A stretch of DNA of 64,000 nucleotides from Virgibacillus ihumii (GTDB taxonomy: Bacteria; Bacillota; Bacilli; Bacillales; Amphibacillaceae). The position numbers were made by a program, and so were the translations under genes. The notes under the pieces are model-generated. The model did not search any database, was not told the origin of the DNA, and was given only the letters and a program-made list of their open reading frames with translations. The stretch spans positions 2,604,001 through 2,668,000 of the forward strand of contig NZ_CACVAN010000001.1 of assembly GCF_902726655.1 (NCBI RefSeq), in the 5' to 3' direction. Below, in pieces: positions 26,543 through 36,248 of the stretch (position 1 is the stretch's first letter; each line of letters begins with the position of its first letter).

Positions 26543-27769
26543 ATGGATAATGTATATGTCATTCGTGCAGGAAAATTAGTAACCGTAAGCAGTCTAGGTA
26601 CCATTTATGATGGGGCAATGATGGTTAGGGATGGTATTATTGAGGCGGTTGGGGATTGGGATACACTCCATCAACAATTCCCTTCTCTTCGTGTCATTGA
26701 TTATTCCGATCTGGTGGTCACACCGTCTTTGGTCGATTGTCATACACATCTTTTGGAATTCGCGCCGGGTTCTCTTTACCCGATTACAGCTGAAACGCAT
26801 TTTATGGCAGGCAAAGCACTACTGTTACACGCCTTAACCTCCGGCATAACCGCACTTGGTGAACAGGTATGTGGGCATCCCAAGAGCGCTTTTTCGATTA
26901 ACGATTATCGGAATGCAGTAAAAGATTTTCCAATGGATATGACGTTTGCCGCAACGAGTATCTCAATTGGGTTTAACGAATTAGCCCACTTCACATCGAT
27001 CACCGGTGCAAAAAGTGTCAGGCAATCGGATTTATCCAATCCACAGCTGGTAAAGGATATGGCAAGCAGGAATGATTACCCGGGTGAGAATTTATTTGTT
27101 AATGCAACACCAGCAAACTTTACAGCAATTGATGTACCACGGGCAGGGGAAATCATCTACACCCTTGACGAACTAAAAGAAATAGTCAGGATTTTCCACC
27201 AACAAGGGAAGGAAATCGGTGTGCATGTTGCCGGTGAAGAAGCAATTGATATGACACTGGATGCGGGTGTTGACGTTCTGCATCATGCACATGGTATTAC
27301 GGAAGAACAAATTGCAAAAGCGAAATTACAAGGCACAAAAATCGTCGCAACTCCAATGGGCGGAACACATTCGGAACCGAATTCACCAGAAAATATAGTG
27401 AAGTTAGTTGAGAATAATATCGATGTCTCCATCGCAACCGACGCCTATTTACCACCTTACCCCGAAGTCGATTGGCTGCCATTTAAAACACAAGCATTAC
27501 GAGGACCGGATGTTTTCATGCTGATTGCCCAACCCGGAATGAAACGATTACAAGCAAACGGATATGATGAAAATCAAACACTAGCATTGTTGACGGCAAA
27601 CCCAGCTACTATTTTAAGAAAAGGGGATCAGTTTGGAAAGTTACAAAAAGGCATGGATGCTAACTTTTTAGTAGCAGACGGCATCCCTGGATTAGAGGTC
27701 ACGAATGTAGAGAGTATTCAGCGAGTTTATTTTCGTGGGAAGCTTGTTGTTGATCGGATATTTGGATAG
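26543..27769 (+). CDS. Metal-dependent amidohydrolase (imidazolonepropionase-like)
   Basis: The 408-residue protein belongs to the amidohydrolase superfamily. The N-terminal beta-sandwich strand includes IRAGKLVTVSSLGTIYDGAM. The metal site shows DCHTH, then His in EIGVHVAGEEA, HHAHG and the final Asp in SIATDAYLPPY. The C-terminal LLTANPATILRKGDQFGKLQ and MDANFLVAD are the usual family ending. It is translationally linked to the membrane protein upstream. Substrate unassigned; imidazolonepropionase itself is unlikely since no hut genes adjoin. Confidence 0.85.
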   Translation: MDNVYVIRAGKLVTVSSLGTIYDGAMMVRDGIIEAVGDWDTLHQQFPSLRVIDYSDLVVTPSLVDCHTHLLEFAPGSLYPITAETHFMAGKALLLHALTSGITALGEQVCGHPKSAFSINDYRNAVKDFPMDMTFAATSISIGFNELAHFTSITGAKSVRQSDLSNPQLVKDMASRNDYPGENLFVNATPANFTAIDVPRAGEIIYTLDELKEIVRIFHQQGKEIGVHVAGEEAIDMTLDAGVDVLHHAHGITEEQIAKAKLQGTKIVATPMGGTHSEPNSPENIVKLVENNIDVSIATDAYLPPYPEVDWLPFKTQALRGPDVFMLIAQPGMKRLQANGYDENQTLALLTANPATILRKGDQFGKLQKGMDANFLVADGIPGLEVTNVESIQRVYFRGKLVVDRIFG

Positions 27770-27787
27770 ATTGGTTTATAAAGCACT

Positions 27788-27830
27788 GGGACGGTTCGGC
27801 CGCTTAAATATGAAGCAAAAGCTCCGTCCC
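27788..27830. repeat. GGGACGG...CCGTCCC palindromic element
   Basis: GGGACGG at 27788 pairs with CCGTCCC at 27824 around a 29-base loop containing GAAGCAAAAGCT. It follows the amidohydrolase stop and may act as its terminator (T-rich sequence follows). Part of a dispersed family in this window. Confidence 0.6.
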
Positions 27831-27855
27831 CATGCTTTTCTAAAAATTTTACGTT

Positions 27856-29127
27856 TCAACTAGGTGATTCTAGTTTGTAGATTGCTGAGATATTTCCACC
27901 TGTATCATAATCAATTTTTAAATCAACTGATTCATTTAAAAAGTTTGTATCTTTTTTTAAATTGTCCTTGCTTTGTTTAAAATTAATTATCTCCTGTTTC
28001 ATTTTTTCTCGTAAATAGTCTAACTGTTTATTTAATTCTTTTTTTCTTTTTTCAATATATTCCGCTCGTTTTAGCCTAATATTGAATTTCACACCTATAG
28101 AATCGATCTTTTCATTGAAATACTTCATAAACCTACTTTCAATTTTTATTAATTCATTTAAATAATGTTCAACATCGGATATTCGATTTTCATTAGATGA
28201 TAAAATGGGGGTTATTTCTAATTTTAAATTTAAACACACATTTAATACTTCTAAAAAACCAAGACATAAATGCATAGTTTGCTCATATCTATTACTTATA
28301 TCTTTTAGGGAATCAACTTGTATATCTGCTTTATAAATGGTCTTCATTTCTACATTATTTACTTCATTTAAAATATCCCTAATATTGCTGAACAGCATAT
28401 GAATTTCATTATAAGTCTGATGGGTTATATTCTCCACTCTATTATAATGGACCGATTGAAATTTTGAGTTCTCTTGGACCTCAGACAATATGGTTCTTAG
28501 ATACCTAAGACTACCCTCTATCTTCCCTATTTTTTCATAACTTAAATGTTTCAATAACATATTTACTTTACTGTCAATCTTTGTTAGTTGTTTATTTATA
28601 CTTTCTAAATGTTCCTGAGCGGTAATAACTGTCATTGCACCTAATGCAACATTTGCAAGTTGGGTTGGGTTTAATTTCTTTGCATCTTTTAATTCTATCC
28701 AACCTTGACCACGAATTTTGTTGTTACCATCTACTGCGAGTGGTCTAAACTCATTTAAGGAATTTCCCTTTTTCATAACTTTTAGTTCGCCAGATTTTAT
28801 CTTATTAATCACATCATTTTTAAAATGGATTATTATTTCTTTATCTTTTTGTACTATTTCTTTTGCCTGTGGAGTTAAACTTATAATATTATTAATTTGT
28901 TCATTTAAACCATCAGTTATCTTAATCGAAGTTGAAGGTTTGTACTCTTGAATATTGCCAGTATTAGCACTCCATATTTCCCATAGCTGTTCATCATTAT
29001 ATGATTTTCTTTTATCGTCAAAAATGGATACTTCCTTTGAATTAAAATTTTTATTCTTGAAGTACATCCAAATTAGTACACTCATAGCTAATATTAGTCC
29101 TATCAGCAAGAATACTTTTGCTTCCAT
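27856..29127 (-). CDS. Unrecognised membrane-anchored coiled-coil protein
   Basis: The family is not recognised. The 423-residue product begins with one transmembrane helix (about 5-22, LLIGLILAMSVLIWMYF), then a basic flank, a mixed region containing FRPLAVDGNNKIRGQGWIEL at about 125-145, a hydrophobic patch ANVALGAMTVITAQ, and long helical coiled-coil segments to about 405. It should face the cytoplasm if the N-terminus acts as a signal anchor of that orientation. It is AT-rich and Lys/Asn/Ile-rich like gajA and hsdS, unlike its neighbours, so recent acquisition is likely. Monocistronic, with no ATPase, nuclease or protease motif. A defence or stress role is only a guess from location. Confidence 0.7.
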   Translation of the reverse strand: MEAKVFLLIGLILAMSVLIWMYFKNKNFNSKEVSIFDDKRKSYNDEQLWEIWSANTGNIQEYKPSTSIKITDGLNEQINNIISLTPQAKEIVQKDKEIIIHFKNDVINKIKSGELKVMKKGNSLNEFRPLAVDGNNKIRGQGWIELKDAKKLNPTQLANVALGAMTVITAQEHLESINKQLTKIDSKVNMLLKHLSYEKIGKIEGSLRYLRTILSEVQENSKFQSVHYNRVENITHQTYNEIHMLFSNIRDILNEVNNVEMKTIYKADIQVDSLKDISNRYEQTMHLCLGFLEVLNVCLNLKLEITPILSSNENRISDVEHYLNELIKIESRFMKYFNEKIDSIGVKFNIRLKRAEYIEKRKKELNKQLDYLREKMKQEIINFKQSKDNLKKDTNFLNESVDLKIDYDTGGNISAIYKLESPS

Positions 29128-29281
29128 GAAAGACCTCCGATGAGATAAGCATGTTATTTAAATACAATTATACCACACACATACCTTCTTCTATGAGCCA
29201 CTCGAATGAGAAAGGATTAATTGCCTTAAAAATTACTTTCCCCAATAGCTACATATTTTTAATGGGATGCAGGGGGTATCC

Positions 29282-30544
29282 CTACTTCACCTGCCCACTC
29301 CCCCTAACAACATACTTACTCGACGTCAATGCTTCCAACCCCATTGGCCCACGGGCATGAAGCTTCTGCGTACTAATCCCAATTTCAGCACCAAATCCAA
29401 ATTCAAATCCATCCGTAAAACGGGTTGACGCATTGTGATAGACAGCTGCAGCGTCAATCTCTGTGAAAAATTGTTCCACATTTTCCGTTGAGGCGGAAAC
29501 AATCGCCTCAGAATGTTTGGTTCCATATTGATTAATGTGTTGAATAGCTTCGTCAGTGTTTTCAACAACCTTTAATGCAACTTCCAGCCCTAAATATTCA
29601 GTACCATAATCTTCTTCAGTTGCCGGAGTGATATCTGCTCCTGACTGTTGTACTGTTTCATCTCCATAAATTTGTACTTCTTTTTCCTGCAGCGCCGTTA
29701 TTAAATCGGCTATATGATTGGATGCCCAATCACGCTGTACGAGAATGTTTTCACAGGCATTGCATACGGACGGACGTTGTGTTTTGGAATTAATGGCAAT
29801 ATCAATCGCCATCTTTGGATCGGCTGTTTCATCAATATAAACATGACCATTGCCTGCACCGGTTTCCAATACGGGAACGGTAGCGTTTTTAACCACTGTC
29901 TGAATCAATTTTTCACCGCCGCGCGGGATTAGAACATCGAGATATTCATTCAATTTGAACATTTTGGATGTTGTTTCCCGCCTTGTGTCTTCCAGCAGTT
30001 GTACAGACTCCACCGGCAGATCACTTGATTCAAGCGCATGGCGGATAACGTTGACAATAGCTTTATTGGAGTTGATCGCCGTTGAACTTCCACGGAGCAA
30101 GACGGCATTTCCTGTTTTCAAACAAAGGCTGGAAGCGTCAACCGTAACATTTGGTCTTGCCTCATAAATCATTCCAACTACTCCAAGCGGAACGCGGATT
30201 TGCGTGATATTAAGCCCATTTGGACGTTCCCAGTTCTCTAACACTTCCCCGATTGGATCATTAAGTTTTGTCAACTGAATAAGGGCATCTGCCATATCCT
30301 GTATGCGTGCCTCATTCAGCTTTAGGCGGTCAAGCAGCGAGTCGCTCATTCCATTTTCTTTTCCGGCCAGTAAATCTTTATTATTTTCTTCTAAAATAAA
30401 TGCCTGTTCGTTGATCAGTTGTTCTGAAATGGCGTGAAGTGCGTTGTTTTTCTGCTTTGCCGTCGCTTTTGCCAATTTGGAAGAAGCTGTTTTTGCTTTT
30501 GCAGACTTTTGAACTAACTCACTTTTCTGCATGATTTCGGTCAT
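29282..30544 (-). CDS. proA: Gamma-glutamyl phosphate reductase
   Basis: ProA reduces gamma-glutamyl phosphate to glutamate semialdehyde with NADPH, the second step of proline synthesis. The 420-residue aldehyde-dehydrogenase-fold protein shows [30 protein letters not shown] and the catalytic Cys in [11 protein letters not shown]. The ATG overlaps the proB stop (ATGA), so the two are coupled. In a halotolerant organism the pair may feed osmoprotective proline, but T-box control suggests the anabolic copy. Confidence 0.95.
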   Translation of the reverse strand: MTEIMQKSELVQKSAKAKTASSKLAKATAKQKNNALHAISEQLINEQAFILEENNKDLLAGKENGMSDSLLDRLKLNEARIQDMADALIQLTKLNDPIGEVLENWERPNGLNITQIRVPLGVVGMIYEARPNVTVDASSLCLKTGNAVLLRGSSTAINSNKAIVNVIRHALESSDLPVESVQLLEDTRRETTSKMFKLNEYLDVLIPRGGEKLIQTVVKNATVPVLETGAGNGHVYIDETADPKMAIDIAINSKTQRPSVCNACENILVQRDWASNHIADLITALQEKEVQIYGDETVQQSGADITPATEEDYGTEYLGLEVALKVVENTDEAIQHINQYGTKHSEAIVSASTENVEQFFTEIDAAAVYHNASTRFTDGFEFGFGAEIGISTQKLHARGPMGLEALTSSKYVVRGSGQVK

Positions 30545-31665
30545 ACTTCATTCTCCTTTCGTTTTTTACTCACCCAATTGTCCCTGTGAATCACAACGCG
30601 TTGATTGCTGTTTATTTTTATCATCGCTTCTGTACTAGACAGTCCTCTAATATCCGAAAGTTGATCTGAAGAAAAATTCACTTTGCCACGCCCGATAATA
30701 TCCCCATTAATGTTGACGACCCTTACGACATCATCAGCCTGGAATGTTCCTGAGATGTTTGTTACGCCAGCAGGAAGCAGACTTTTTCCATATTCCAAAA
30801 TAGCAGCTGCAGCACCCTGGTCCACTTCAATTTTCCCATTGGGAATGGAATGGAGCGCGAGCCACTGCTTGGACGTGTTCATACTGGGGATGGAGGTGTC
30901 GCCGATATAGGTTCCATCCCCTTTTCCGGCAAGGACATCAACAAATTTTTCTTCACCGGTGGGAAATCCGATAAACACTTTCACACCTACATTCAACGAT
31001 GTTTGCGCTGCCTCCAATTTTGATTTCATGCCGCCGGTACCCACCTTTGTACCAGTTCCGGCTGCGTGACGAATTAATTCGTCATCAATGTCATGAAGGA
31101 AATCATACCTTTTTGCATCTGGATATGTTTGTGGATTTTGATCGTAGATGCCATTGATGTCGGTGAGGATCATTAAAAAGTCTGCATGAACGAGACCACT
31201 CACCAGGGCCGACAACATGTCATTATCGCCGAACGTTAATTCGTCCACTGCCACGGAATCATTTTCATTAATAATCGGCAGTACATTACGTTTTAAAAGC
31301 TCGGATAATGCAGCATTGGCATTGTTATATTGATCTTTATGCAGGAAATTTTCTCTGGTTAACATTAATTGTGCTGCGACAATGCCGTGTCGTTTAAATT
31401 CTTCCGTATAACCTTTTATCAACAATCCCTGACCTACTGCTGCAACGGCCTGCTTGCTGGCAATTGTTTTAGGGCGTGAAGGATAACCGAGATCAGCGAA
31501 GCCAGCTGCAACCGCTCCGGATGAAATGAGAATTACCTCATGCCCAAGCTGCTTTAAACGGGCAATTGCCGTTACATGCTCACGTAATTTCGCATCACTC
31601 AATCCGCCCTTTTTCGTAGTCAGGGAACTGCTGCCTATCTTGACCACAATTCGCTGTTTTTTCAT
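30541..31665 (-). CDS. proB: Glutamate 5-kinase
   Basis: ProB phosphorylates glutamate, the committed and usually feedback-inhibited step. The 374-residue protein has the amino-acid-kinase domain ([38 protein letters not shown]) and a C-terminal PUA domain ([20 protein letters not shown]). The ATG at 31665 is chosen because GGGGAGGTG is well spaced; the longer frame to 31740 runs through the leader terminator and is not coding. Controlled by the T-box described next. Confidence 0.95.
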   Translation of the reverse strand: MKKQRIVVKIGSSSLTTKKGGLSDAKLREHVTAIARLKQLGHEVILISSGAVAAGFADLGYPSRPKTIASKQAVAAVGQGLLIKGYTEEFKRHGIVAAQLMLTRENFLHKDQYNNANAALSELLKRNVLPIINENDSVAVDELTFGDNDMLSALVSGLVHADFLMILTDINGIYDQNPQTYPDAKRYDFLHDIDDELIRHAAGTGTKVGTGGMKSKLEAAQTSLNVGVKVFIGFPTGEEKFVDVLAGKGDGTYIGDTSIPSMNTSKQWLALHSIPNGKIEVDQGAAAAILEYGKSLLPAGVTNISGTFQADDVVRVVNINGDIIGRGKVNFSSDQLSDIRGLSSTEAMIKINSNQRVVIHRDNWVSKKRKENEV

Positions 31666-31698
31666 AAGTTCATTCACCTCCCCATTTTTTGCAGAAAT

Positions 31699-31950
31699 TA
31701 AAAAAAGCCCTTCCATCCTATAAAAAGGACGGAAGCGCATTGTCTCCGTGGTACCACCTTCATTGATACTGGAATGAATTCCAGTATCCGCTCAAGAACC
31801 CCTTAACGCAGGAAATCGGTCAGGTTTTTTGCCCAACAGCTCAAGGGACAGGTTCAATAGCATTGCAGGTTGTAAAATCTTTCAGCCGATGAATTTTACT
31901 CTCTTTCACCTGAGGACTATTTACTGATTCCCGATCATTACTATCATTGT
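31699..31950 (-). promoter_or_regulatory. T-box riboswitch leader of proBA, probable tRNA-Pro sensor
   Basis: The conserved T-box core AAGGTGGTACCACGG lies at 31746-31760 on the minus strand. Downstream, GCGCTTCCGTCC and GGATGGAAGGGC form a terminator (31707-31738) with a T-run. Upstream is a long Stem I-type structure including an AGTA motif and GAACCTG, whose CCT is a plausible proline specifier codon. Uncharged tRNA-Pro should stabilise the antiterminator and turn on proBA. Confidence 0.9.
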
Positions 31951-32021
31951 ATAAAATTGCATATATATGTTTATTTATAAATTAGCAACATTATGAACCA
32001 TATTTAACTTTATGTCAATAG

Positions 32022-32092
32022 GGGGACGAAGGGACAGGTTCCTTGTCCCAGTTAACGCAAAAATGGGACAAGGAGCCTGTCCCTATGTCCCA
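32022..32092. repeat. GGGAC palindromic repeat, full copy
   Basis: Left arm GGGACGAAGGGACAGGTTCC (extended by TTGTCCCA) and right arm TGGGACAAGGAGCCTGTCCC form a ~28-base-pair imperfect stem with a 13-base loop. It overlaps the end of the GbsR-like gene: the last codons and TAG lie in the repeat. It probably also terminates transcription. Confidence 0.8.
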
Positions 32093-32652
32093 TCATCCAA
32101 CGGTATATAATCATATATTTCACCGGATTTCGTGAGTTTGGTAAGCTTCTCCAGCCAATGATAATATACCATGGCATCCTCAAGTTGCTGATAATCCAGC
32201 ATAGCTCTTTCCCGTAATGTTTCATCTGTTTCACTATCTTCAATTACCTCATTGAGTTGTTCCTGCGTCTTCCGGATACTGACTTGAAACATTTCCACTT
32301 CACGTTCCCATTTCATACCAAAAAAATGAGAGAAATAATTGAAGAAATTTTTTTCAGCTACGAATGAATCTTTTCTTGAGCCCTTCTGCCACACCTTTTG
32401 AACGATATTGATATCCTGAAGTTTTCTGACAGATGTACTCATGCTTGGTTTGCTCATCGCGAGTGCATCCTTCATTTCATCCAGGGTAATTGGCTGGTGT
32501 CTGAAATACATCATCCCGTACAGACGTCCCACCGAGGGGGTAACACCATAAAGATCCATTGTTTCTGCAATCGTATTAACCATCAAACGTTCAGCCTGCT
32601 CAATTTTATCTTTTGTTTTTTCATACTTTACATTGTCTTGATTCTCTTTCAT
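32083..32652 (-). CDS. gbsR: GbsR-like MarR-family transcriptional repressor
   Basis: The 189-residue winged-helix protein matches GbsR, the choline-responsive repressor of glycine-betaine synthesis: VTPSVGRLYGMMYFRHQPIT, LDEMKDALAMSKPSMSTSVR (recognition helix) and KGSRKDSFVAEKNFF. It lies beside an OpuAC-like gene and the BetA-like dehydrogenase, its expected targets. Its last two residues and stop come from the GGGAC repeat. The gene is on the same strand as opuAC but separated by a terminator. Confidence 0.85.
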   Translation of the reverse strand: MKENQDNVKYEKTKDKIEQAERLMVNTIAETMDLYGVTPSVGRLYGMMYFRHQPITLDEMKDALAMSKPSMSTSVRKLQDINIVQKVWQKGSRKDSFVAEKNFFNYFSHFFGMKWEREVEMFQVSIRKTQEQLNEVIEDSETDETLRERAMLDYQQLEDAMVYYHWLEKLTKLTKSGEIYDYIPLDDGT

Positions 32653-32803
32653 TGCGGCACCTCTTTAGATACTCATTGTTAAATTCATTCATAATTAATT
32701 AAACATTTCTTCTATCTTATAATGAAAATTACGGATATGCAACTTAAATTCCGGAACAGTGAAAACTTCTTAAGCGGTAATATCAAAATATCCTTATTTA
32801 TAG

Positions 32804-32839
32804 AAAAGGGACGATCTCATGCAGAGACTCGTCCCTTTT
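32804..32839 (-). terminator. Terminator of opuAC
   Basis: AAAAGGGACGA (32804-32814) pairs with TCGTCCCTTTT (32829-32839); the T-rich strand follows the minus-strand gene. Its GGGAC core resembles the repeat family. Confidence 0.8.
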
Positions 32840-32848
32840 CCCTTTCGT

Positions 32849-33736
32849 TTACTTTGTCCATTTTTTAACCAGATCCTGGTTTTCTTTTACCCATTGTTTA
32901 GCACCTTTAAGAGGATTGTCTTCATGCTTTTTAACACTGAGCATTAGGTCACCAAGCTGCTTGTCGTTCAATTTAAAGTTTTTCAGCCATTTACTGACTT
33001 TTTCATAGTCGGAGGCAAATCCTTCGCGGGTTGCCATGTAAATTTTTTCTACTCCGCCATAGGTTTTCTTCGGGTCATCCAAAAACTTCAAGTCCACTTC
33101 AGCAAACACATAATGTGGTTTCCACAGCGGTGCAACGATAGGTTCTTTATCTGCTACCGCTTCCTTAATGGATGTAACCATTGCTGCTGTACTGCTCTCT
33201 ATCAAATTATAATCAAGACCATATTCTTTGATAACGTCTTCCGTTACCAGCATTGTTCCTGCCCCGGGTTCAAAACCAACTATTTCGCCATTGAATTTCT
33301 TCTTGTTTTCCTTCAAATCTTTAATGCTGTTTATATCTTCCATATACGTTGGAACGACCAGTCCGACTTTCCCATTAGAATACCACGGGTCTTCGAAGAA
33401 ATTAGCATCGTCTTTATACTCTTCATAATAACTCTTATCCTGCACCGGCAGCCAAATTTCCGGTGCCACATCGAGTTCTCCTTGAGCTAATGCGGACATC
33501 TGCGGCCCCATCTCAATAAGTTTTAACTCCACGTCATAACCCTTATCTTCCAAAATTGCCTTCCACAGATTGGTAACTGCAATATTTTCAGGCCAGTTAA
33601 TCTGTCCAAACGTGATTGTTCCTTTACTTTCACTTGAACTGTCCGAACCATCACTTCCACTATTTGAACCGCAAGCTGCCAATACAACCAGCAAAACGGC
33701 TAATAAAATTAATTGACTTACTTTGCGAAAACTCAT
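32849..33736 (-). CDS. opuAC: Glycine betaine ABC transporter substrate-binding lipoprotein
   Basis: The 295-residue OpuAC-type lipoprotein has a lipobox VVLAAC with Cys at about 22, a Ser/Gly-rich tether, and the binding domain containing INWPENIAVTNLW, APEIWLPVQDKSYY and LWKPHYVFAEVD with the aromatic residues used for betaine-cage binding. Permease and ATPase genes are absent, so it must dock with a transporter encoded elsewhere. Location next to gbsR and betA supports choline/betaine-related ligand (inference). Confidence 0.85.
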   Translation of the reverse strand: MSFRKVSQLILLAVLLVVLAACGSNSGSDGSDSSSESKGTITFGQINWPENIAVTNLWKAILEDKGYDVELKLIEMGPQMSALAQGELDVAPEIWLPVQDKSYYEEYKDDANFFEDPWYSNGKVGLVVPTYMEDINSIKDLKENKKKFNGEIVGFEPGAGTMLVTEDVIKEYGLDYNLIESSTAAMVTSIKEAVADKEPIVAPLWKPHYVFAEVDLKFLDDPKKTYGGVEKIYMATREGFASDYEKVSKWLKNFKLNDKQLGDLMLSVKKHEDNPLKGAKQWVKENQDLVKKWTK

Positions 33737-34364
33737 TAAATGACATACACCTTTCTGATTTTGGTTTTGGCAAATATCTATTAAAGAGTAAACACACCTT
33801 TGCCAAGCATGCTATTAACTAATTATATTTATTGAATCGTGAATTCCGTCCTCCTTTGTTAAATGAAATAAATTCATTTAATATTTTTTTAACATTAACT
33901 CTATATAATAGAATAACGTAAGATAGTTTTTTGTCAAACTTGATAATTTATTTCATCTTTTTTCACGGATTGTGTTAACAGCGGTACAGGGATTTTATAT
34001 TTTTTCAGCGTTTGACAAATACAAACGCTGATTGCATAATTGTATTAACAATATTAAATTTAAATTTAACAAATTTAACATACCTAGTAAAAATAATAAC
34101 AAAATACCAATAACTCGGTGACGTATTCGAGATTTACAAGTTCAATAATTAATGTTATATTTATTTTGTTTCATTTGTTAAAAATATATTTAACAAACTT
34201 AAAATAAGAGAAGAGGAAATTGATTGCTGGATTGCTGGATTGCTGGATTCCCCAAGCAAATGAAAGAAAATCCTGCCAATTAATTTCAGCAAGATAGAAG
34301 TTTTTGATGAATGTTTTTCAAATTCCTTGTATTTTCATTTAACAATCTTGAGGAGGTTTTACAG
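33737..34364. promoter_or_regulatory. Divergent opuAC/betA regulatory region
   Basis: A 628-base very AT-rich gap without a gene. It contains repeated ATTTAACAAA/TTTGTTAAA words near 34065-34200 on both strands, suitable as regulator sites, and three tandem copies of GATTGCTG at 34222-34245. GbsR binding here is likely by analogy with Bacillus but not demonstrable by eye. Confidence 0.4.
34222..34249 (+). repeat. Tandem repeat of GATTGCTG, 3.5 copies
   Basis: Three exact 8-base units plus GATT lie in the betA leader. Such repeats can change copy number by slippage and alter the leader length. Confidence 0.8.
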
Positions 34365-36086
34365 ATGAATCAAACATACGACTATGTAATTGTGGGCGGT
34401 GGCAGTGCAGGTTCTGTACTTGGTAACCGTCTAAGTATTGATAAGAATAAAAGTGTTCTTGTTCTGGAAGCGGGGCGCAGTGATTATTTTTGGGATTTGT
34501 TTATTCAAATGCCGGCAGCTTTGATGTTCCCTTCAGGCAATCGTTTCTATGACTGGATTTATTCCACGGATGAAGAACCTTATATGAATGGGCGGCGTGT
34601 TGCGCATGCCCGGGGGAAAGTGCTTGGCGGATCAAGTTCCATCAACGGCATGATTTATCAGCGCGGGAACCCGATGGACTATGATCGCTGGGGATCTGAT
34701 CCGGGTATGGAAAGCTGGGACTATGCCCACTGTCTTCCATATTTTAAACGACTGGAAACAACCTTTGGAGCAGACTCATCTGATGAACACCGCGGACACC
34801 ATGGTCCGGTAAAATTAAAACGCGGACCTGCAACAAATCCGTTATTTCAAGCGTTTTTCGATGCAGCAGTTGAGGCTGGTTACTCGAGAACACCAGATGT
34901 AAATGGCTTTCGTCAAGAAGGGTTTGGCCCGTTTGACAGCCATGTACACAACGGCAGACGTGTTTCCGCTTCACGCGCATATTTGCGTCCTGTCATGCAA
35001 CGCAAAAACCTTACAGTAGAGACACGTGCTCATGTTACGAATATAAATTTTGATGGTACGCAAGCTACGGGGTTAACATACCAAAAAAATGGAAAAACCT
35101 ATCATGTTAATGCGGGCGAAGTAGTCCTTGCCGGTGGTGCATTCAATACGCCACAGCTGCTTCAATTGTCAGGTGTAGGAGATGCTGACCATTTGCGCTC
35201 ACTTGGCATTGATCCGATTGTTGACCTGCCTGGTGTAGGTGAAAACCTTGAAGATCATCTTGAAGTATATATTCAGCACGCCTGCCCGCAGCCGGTTTCG
35301 GAACAACCCAGCTTAAATAAAGCAAAAATGCCTTGGATCGGCTTGCAATGGCTGCTTGGACGTACTGGCCCGGCAGCATCGAACCATTTTGAAGGCGGCG
35401 GATTCGTCCGTTCGAATGACGAAGTGGATTATCCGAATCTAATGTTTCATTTTCTGCCGCTTGCGGTTCGGTATGATGGACAAAAAGCGGATACAGCGCA
35501 TGGATTTCAAGTACACGTTGGACCGATGTACTCCAACTCCCGCGGCAGCCTGAAAATTAAGTCCCGTGATCCGTTTGAGTATCCAAGCATTGTATTTAAC
35601 TATCTGTCTACCGAAAAGGATCGCCAGGAATGGATTGAGGCAATACGCGTTTCACGGAATATTTTGTCCCAGTCGGCGCTGGCACCTTACAGTACAGGTG
35701 AAATTTCACCTGGTCCTTCCGTTCAAACGGACGAAGAAATTCTGGAGTGGGTAGCGAAGGACGCGGAAACAGCACTCCACCCATCCTGCACAGCAAAAAT
35801 GGGTCCAGCATCTGATCCGATGGCAGTCGTAGATCCGGAGACGATGAAGGTTCACGGTCTGGATAATGTACGGGTAGTCGATGCATCCGCCATGCCGCAT
35901 ACAACAAATGGAAATATCCATGCACCAGTGTTGATGCTCGCGGAAAAAGCAGCAGACATCATCCGGGGACAAAAACCAATGAAGCCTGAGTATAAAGATT
36001 TTTACCGTCATGGCGTTCACGAAGCAGACGCAGGAACGGTAAAGCGGGACGGAGGGACAGGCTCCCTGTCCCAGCTGAATCAATAA
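34365..36086 (+). CDS. betA: Choline dehydrogenase-like GMC oxidoreductase
   Basis: This FAD enzyme of the GMC family probably oxidises choline to betaine aldehyde. The 573-residue product has the FAD site [16 protein letters not shown], the GMC signature [35 protein letters not shown], and the catalytic His region [12 protein letters not shown], ending [19 protein letters not shown]. The ATG at 34365 has GAGGAGG upstream; an in-frame ATG 54 bases earlier has none. The last ~12 codons are supplied by a half copy of the GGGAC repeat. A betaine-aldehyde dehydrogenase is not in the window. Choline as substrate is inferred from gbsR and opuAC. Confidence 0.8.
   Translation: MNQTYDYVIVGGGSAGSVLGNRLSIDKNKSVLVLEAGRSDYFWDLFIQMPAALMFPSGNRFYDWIYSTDEEPYMNGRRVAHARGKVLGGSSSINGMIYQRGNPMDYDRWGSDPGMESWDYAHCLPYFKRLETTFGADSSDEHRGHHGPVKLKRGPATNPLFQAFFDAAVEAGYSRTPDVNGFRQEGFGPFDSHVHNGRRVSASRAYLRPVMQRKNLTVETRAHVTNINFDGTQATGLTYQKNGKTYHVNAGEVVLAGGAFNTPQLLQLSGVGDADHLRSLGIDPIVDLPGVGENLEDHLEVYIQHACPQPVSEQPSLNKAKMPWIGLQWLLGRTGPAASNHFEGGGFVRSNDEVDYPNLMFHFLPLAVRYDGQKADTAHGFQVHVGPMYSNSRGSLKIKSRDPFEYPSIVFNYLSTEKDRQEWIEAIRVSRNILSQSALAPYSTGEISPGPSVQTDEEILEWVAKDAETALHPSCTAKMGPASDPMAVVDPETMKVHGLDNVRVVDASAMPHTTNGNIHAPVLMLAEKAADIIRGQKPMKPEYKDFYRHGVHEADAGTVKRDGGTGSLSQLNQ
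36048..36086 (+). repeat. GGGAC repeat half-copy forming the betA 3' end
   Basis: GGGACGGAGGGACAGGCTCC, then CTGTCCCAGCTGAATC, matches the left arm of the elements at 32022 and 38308. It encodes the terminal residues [13 protein letters not shown]. Confidence 0.75.
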
Positions 36087-36117
36087 TGGCGCCAAAAAGC
36101 TTGTCTCTTTTTCAAAA

Positions 36118-36154
36118 AATAACCATCCCTGCAGTGTTAGCAGGGATGGTTATT
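36118..36154 (+). terminator. betA terminator
   Basis: AATAACCATCCCTGC pairs with GCAGGGATGGTTATT, a perfect 15-base-pair stem with a seven-base loop, 31 bases after betA. Confidence 0.85.
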
Positions 36155-36178
36155 TATATAATATTATTTTAAAAGCGA

Positions 36179-36237
36179 TTATCGCACAGTCCAACCAGCA
36201 TCAACTGTTATCACTTCACCATTAACAAAAAGTAGTT
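36179..36237 (-). pseudogene. C-terminal remnant of a short-chain dehydrogenase
   Basis: The minus strand reads LFVNGEVITVDAGWTVR then TAA, the standard C-terminal phrase of SDR enzymes (NGxxIxVDGG). Upstream it runs directly into rlmH sequence, so the rest of the gene has been deleted. Confidence 0.6.
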
Positions 36238-36248
36238 TTTCCTTACCA

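Noticed and set aside
31666..31740. N-terminal extension of ProB
   Set aside because: The extra 25 codons translate the leader terminator and ribosome binding site; the AGGTG-spaced ATG at 31665 is the true start.
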